From Pseudomonadota bacterium (GTDB lineage Bacteria > Myxococcota_A > UBA796 > GCA-2862545): a DNA stretch of 64,000 nt. Under the pieces are notes generated by a model. The model had not been told where the DNA came from, made no database searches, and saw only the letters and a list, made by a program, of their open reading frames with translations. A program made the position numbers and the translations under genes. Below, one piece after another: positions 63,729-64,000 of the stretch. Where the stretch lies: positions 1 through 64,000 of the forward strand of contig CANJMY010000003.1 of assembly GCA_947475315.1 (NCBI GenBank), read 5' to 3'. Within the stretch, counting starts at the first letter, position 1; each line of letters opens with the position of its first letter.

Positions 63729-64000
63729 TCCTCAACGCCTTCCGCCTCGCGCTCCGTCAGCTCAACCGCAACCGTGTGCGCACCTTCCTCACGTCGTTGG
63801 GCATCCTGATCGGCGTGGCTGCCGTCATCTGCCTCGTGGCGCTGGGTCGAGGCGCGACTGCGCGCATCCAAGGAGACCTCCAGAGCTTCGGGAACAACCT
63901 GCTCTTTGTGGTGCCGGGCACCGAAGGACCGGGCGGTCGTGGCAGCGCGGCGCCGCTGCGCGAAGAGGACGGACAAGCGCTGGCCGCCGCGGTGAACGGG
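63725..64000 (+). CDS. MacB-type ABC permease, N-terminal part (cut by window end)
   Basis: Only the first 92 residues are visible. They show the cytoplasmic amphipathic start LNAFRLALRQLNRNRVRTFLTSLG and the first membrane helix (ILIGVAAVICLVALG), then GATARIQGDLQSFGNNLLFVVPG, the signature of MacB periplasmic-core entry. It forms the membrane part of the tripartite exporter with the two upstream genes. Confidence 0.88.
   Translation, partial: MILNAFRLALRQLNRNRVRTFLTSLGILIGVAAVICLVALGRGATARIQGDLQSFGNNLLFVVPGTEGPGGRGSAAPLREEDGQALAAAVNG

Overview
The window looks like one contiguous stretch of a high-GC, Gram-negative bacterial chromosome. Lipobox proteins, a Tat-exported protein, cysteine-rich DUF4215 repeats, an FG-GAP lipoprotein with an Asp/Thr-rich linker, a twin-FHA protein and frequent GTG/TTG starts suggest Myxococcota or a neighbouring deltaproteobacterial lineage. 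This is inferred from gene content; no 16S gene is present. I found no insertion sequence, prophage or CRISPR array.

1-14.4 kb is a mixed accessory and metabolic region. It holds a truncated FG-GAP lipoprotein, a radical SAM/SPASM enzyme, a TetR regulator divergent from an exported beta-rich protein, a DUF4215 lipoprotein, a PhnZ-type HD oxygenase paired with an alpha/beta hydrolase, a parvulin lipoprotein, a TlpA-type lipoprotein, a GCS2-type glutamate-cysteine ligase, and a small DnaA-like ATPase preceded by two palindromes. A four-carbon acyl-CoA oxidation set follows (acyl-CoA dehydrogenase, enoyl-CoA hydratase, 3-hydroxyacyl-CoA dehydrogenase), interspersed with DoxX, DUF1189 and OsmC proteins.

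14.4-23.5 kb is mainly envelope and secretion functions: two translationally coupled beta-propeller lipoproteins, an SGNH hydrolase, a Tat-exported C39-like protein and a COG2509-type flavoprotein. 23.5-27.8 kb carries the glycolytic operon gap-pgk-tpiA (GTGA overlaps, GTG starts), then secG and fur.

27.9-56.3 kb, all on the minus strand, is the transcription/translation super-cluster. In transcription order it reads tRNA-Thr(TGT), tRNA-Tyr, tRNA-Gly, tRNA-Thr(GGT), tuf, secE, nusG, rplK, rplA, rplJ, rplL, rpoB, rpoC, rpsL, rpsG, rpsJ, rplD, rplW, rplB, rpsS, rplV, rpsC, rplP, rpmC, rpsQ, rplN, rplX, rplE, rpsH, rplF, rplR, rpsE, rpmD, rplO, secY, rpsM, rpsK, rpoA, rplQ. The order is classical, but rplC (L3) is missing between rpsJ and rplD. 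fusA, rpsN, adk/map/infA/rpmJ and rpsD are also absent from their usual slots. Several junctions carry well-formed hairpins, including a set of mutually exclusive hairpins between rpsC and rplP. RpoC carries about 230 extra residues between the catalytic aspartate region and the TTVGR segment.

56.4-64 kb returns to mixed content: a LolA/LolB-like exported protein divergent from an RqcH/NFACT protein, a twin-FHA protein behind HMG-CoA lyase, a persulfide dioxygenase-rhodanese fusion, and a MacA/MacB-type efflux operon cut by the window end.

I saw no clear new multi-gene system. The best leads are the RpoC insertion, the missing L3 gene, the structured ribosomal-protein junctions, the DnaA-like ATPase with its palindromic leader, and the orphan PhnZ-like oxygenase.
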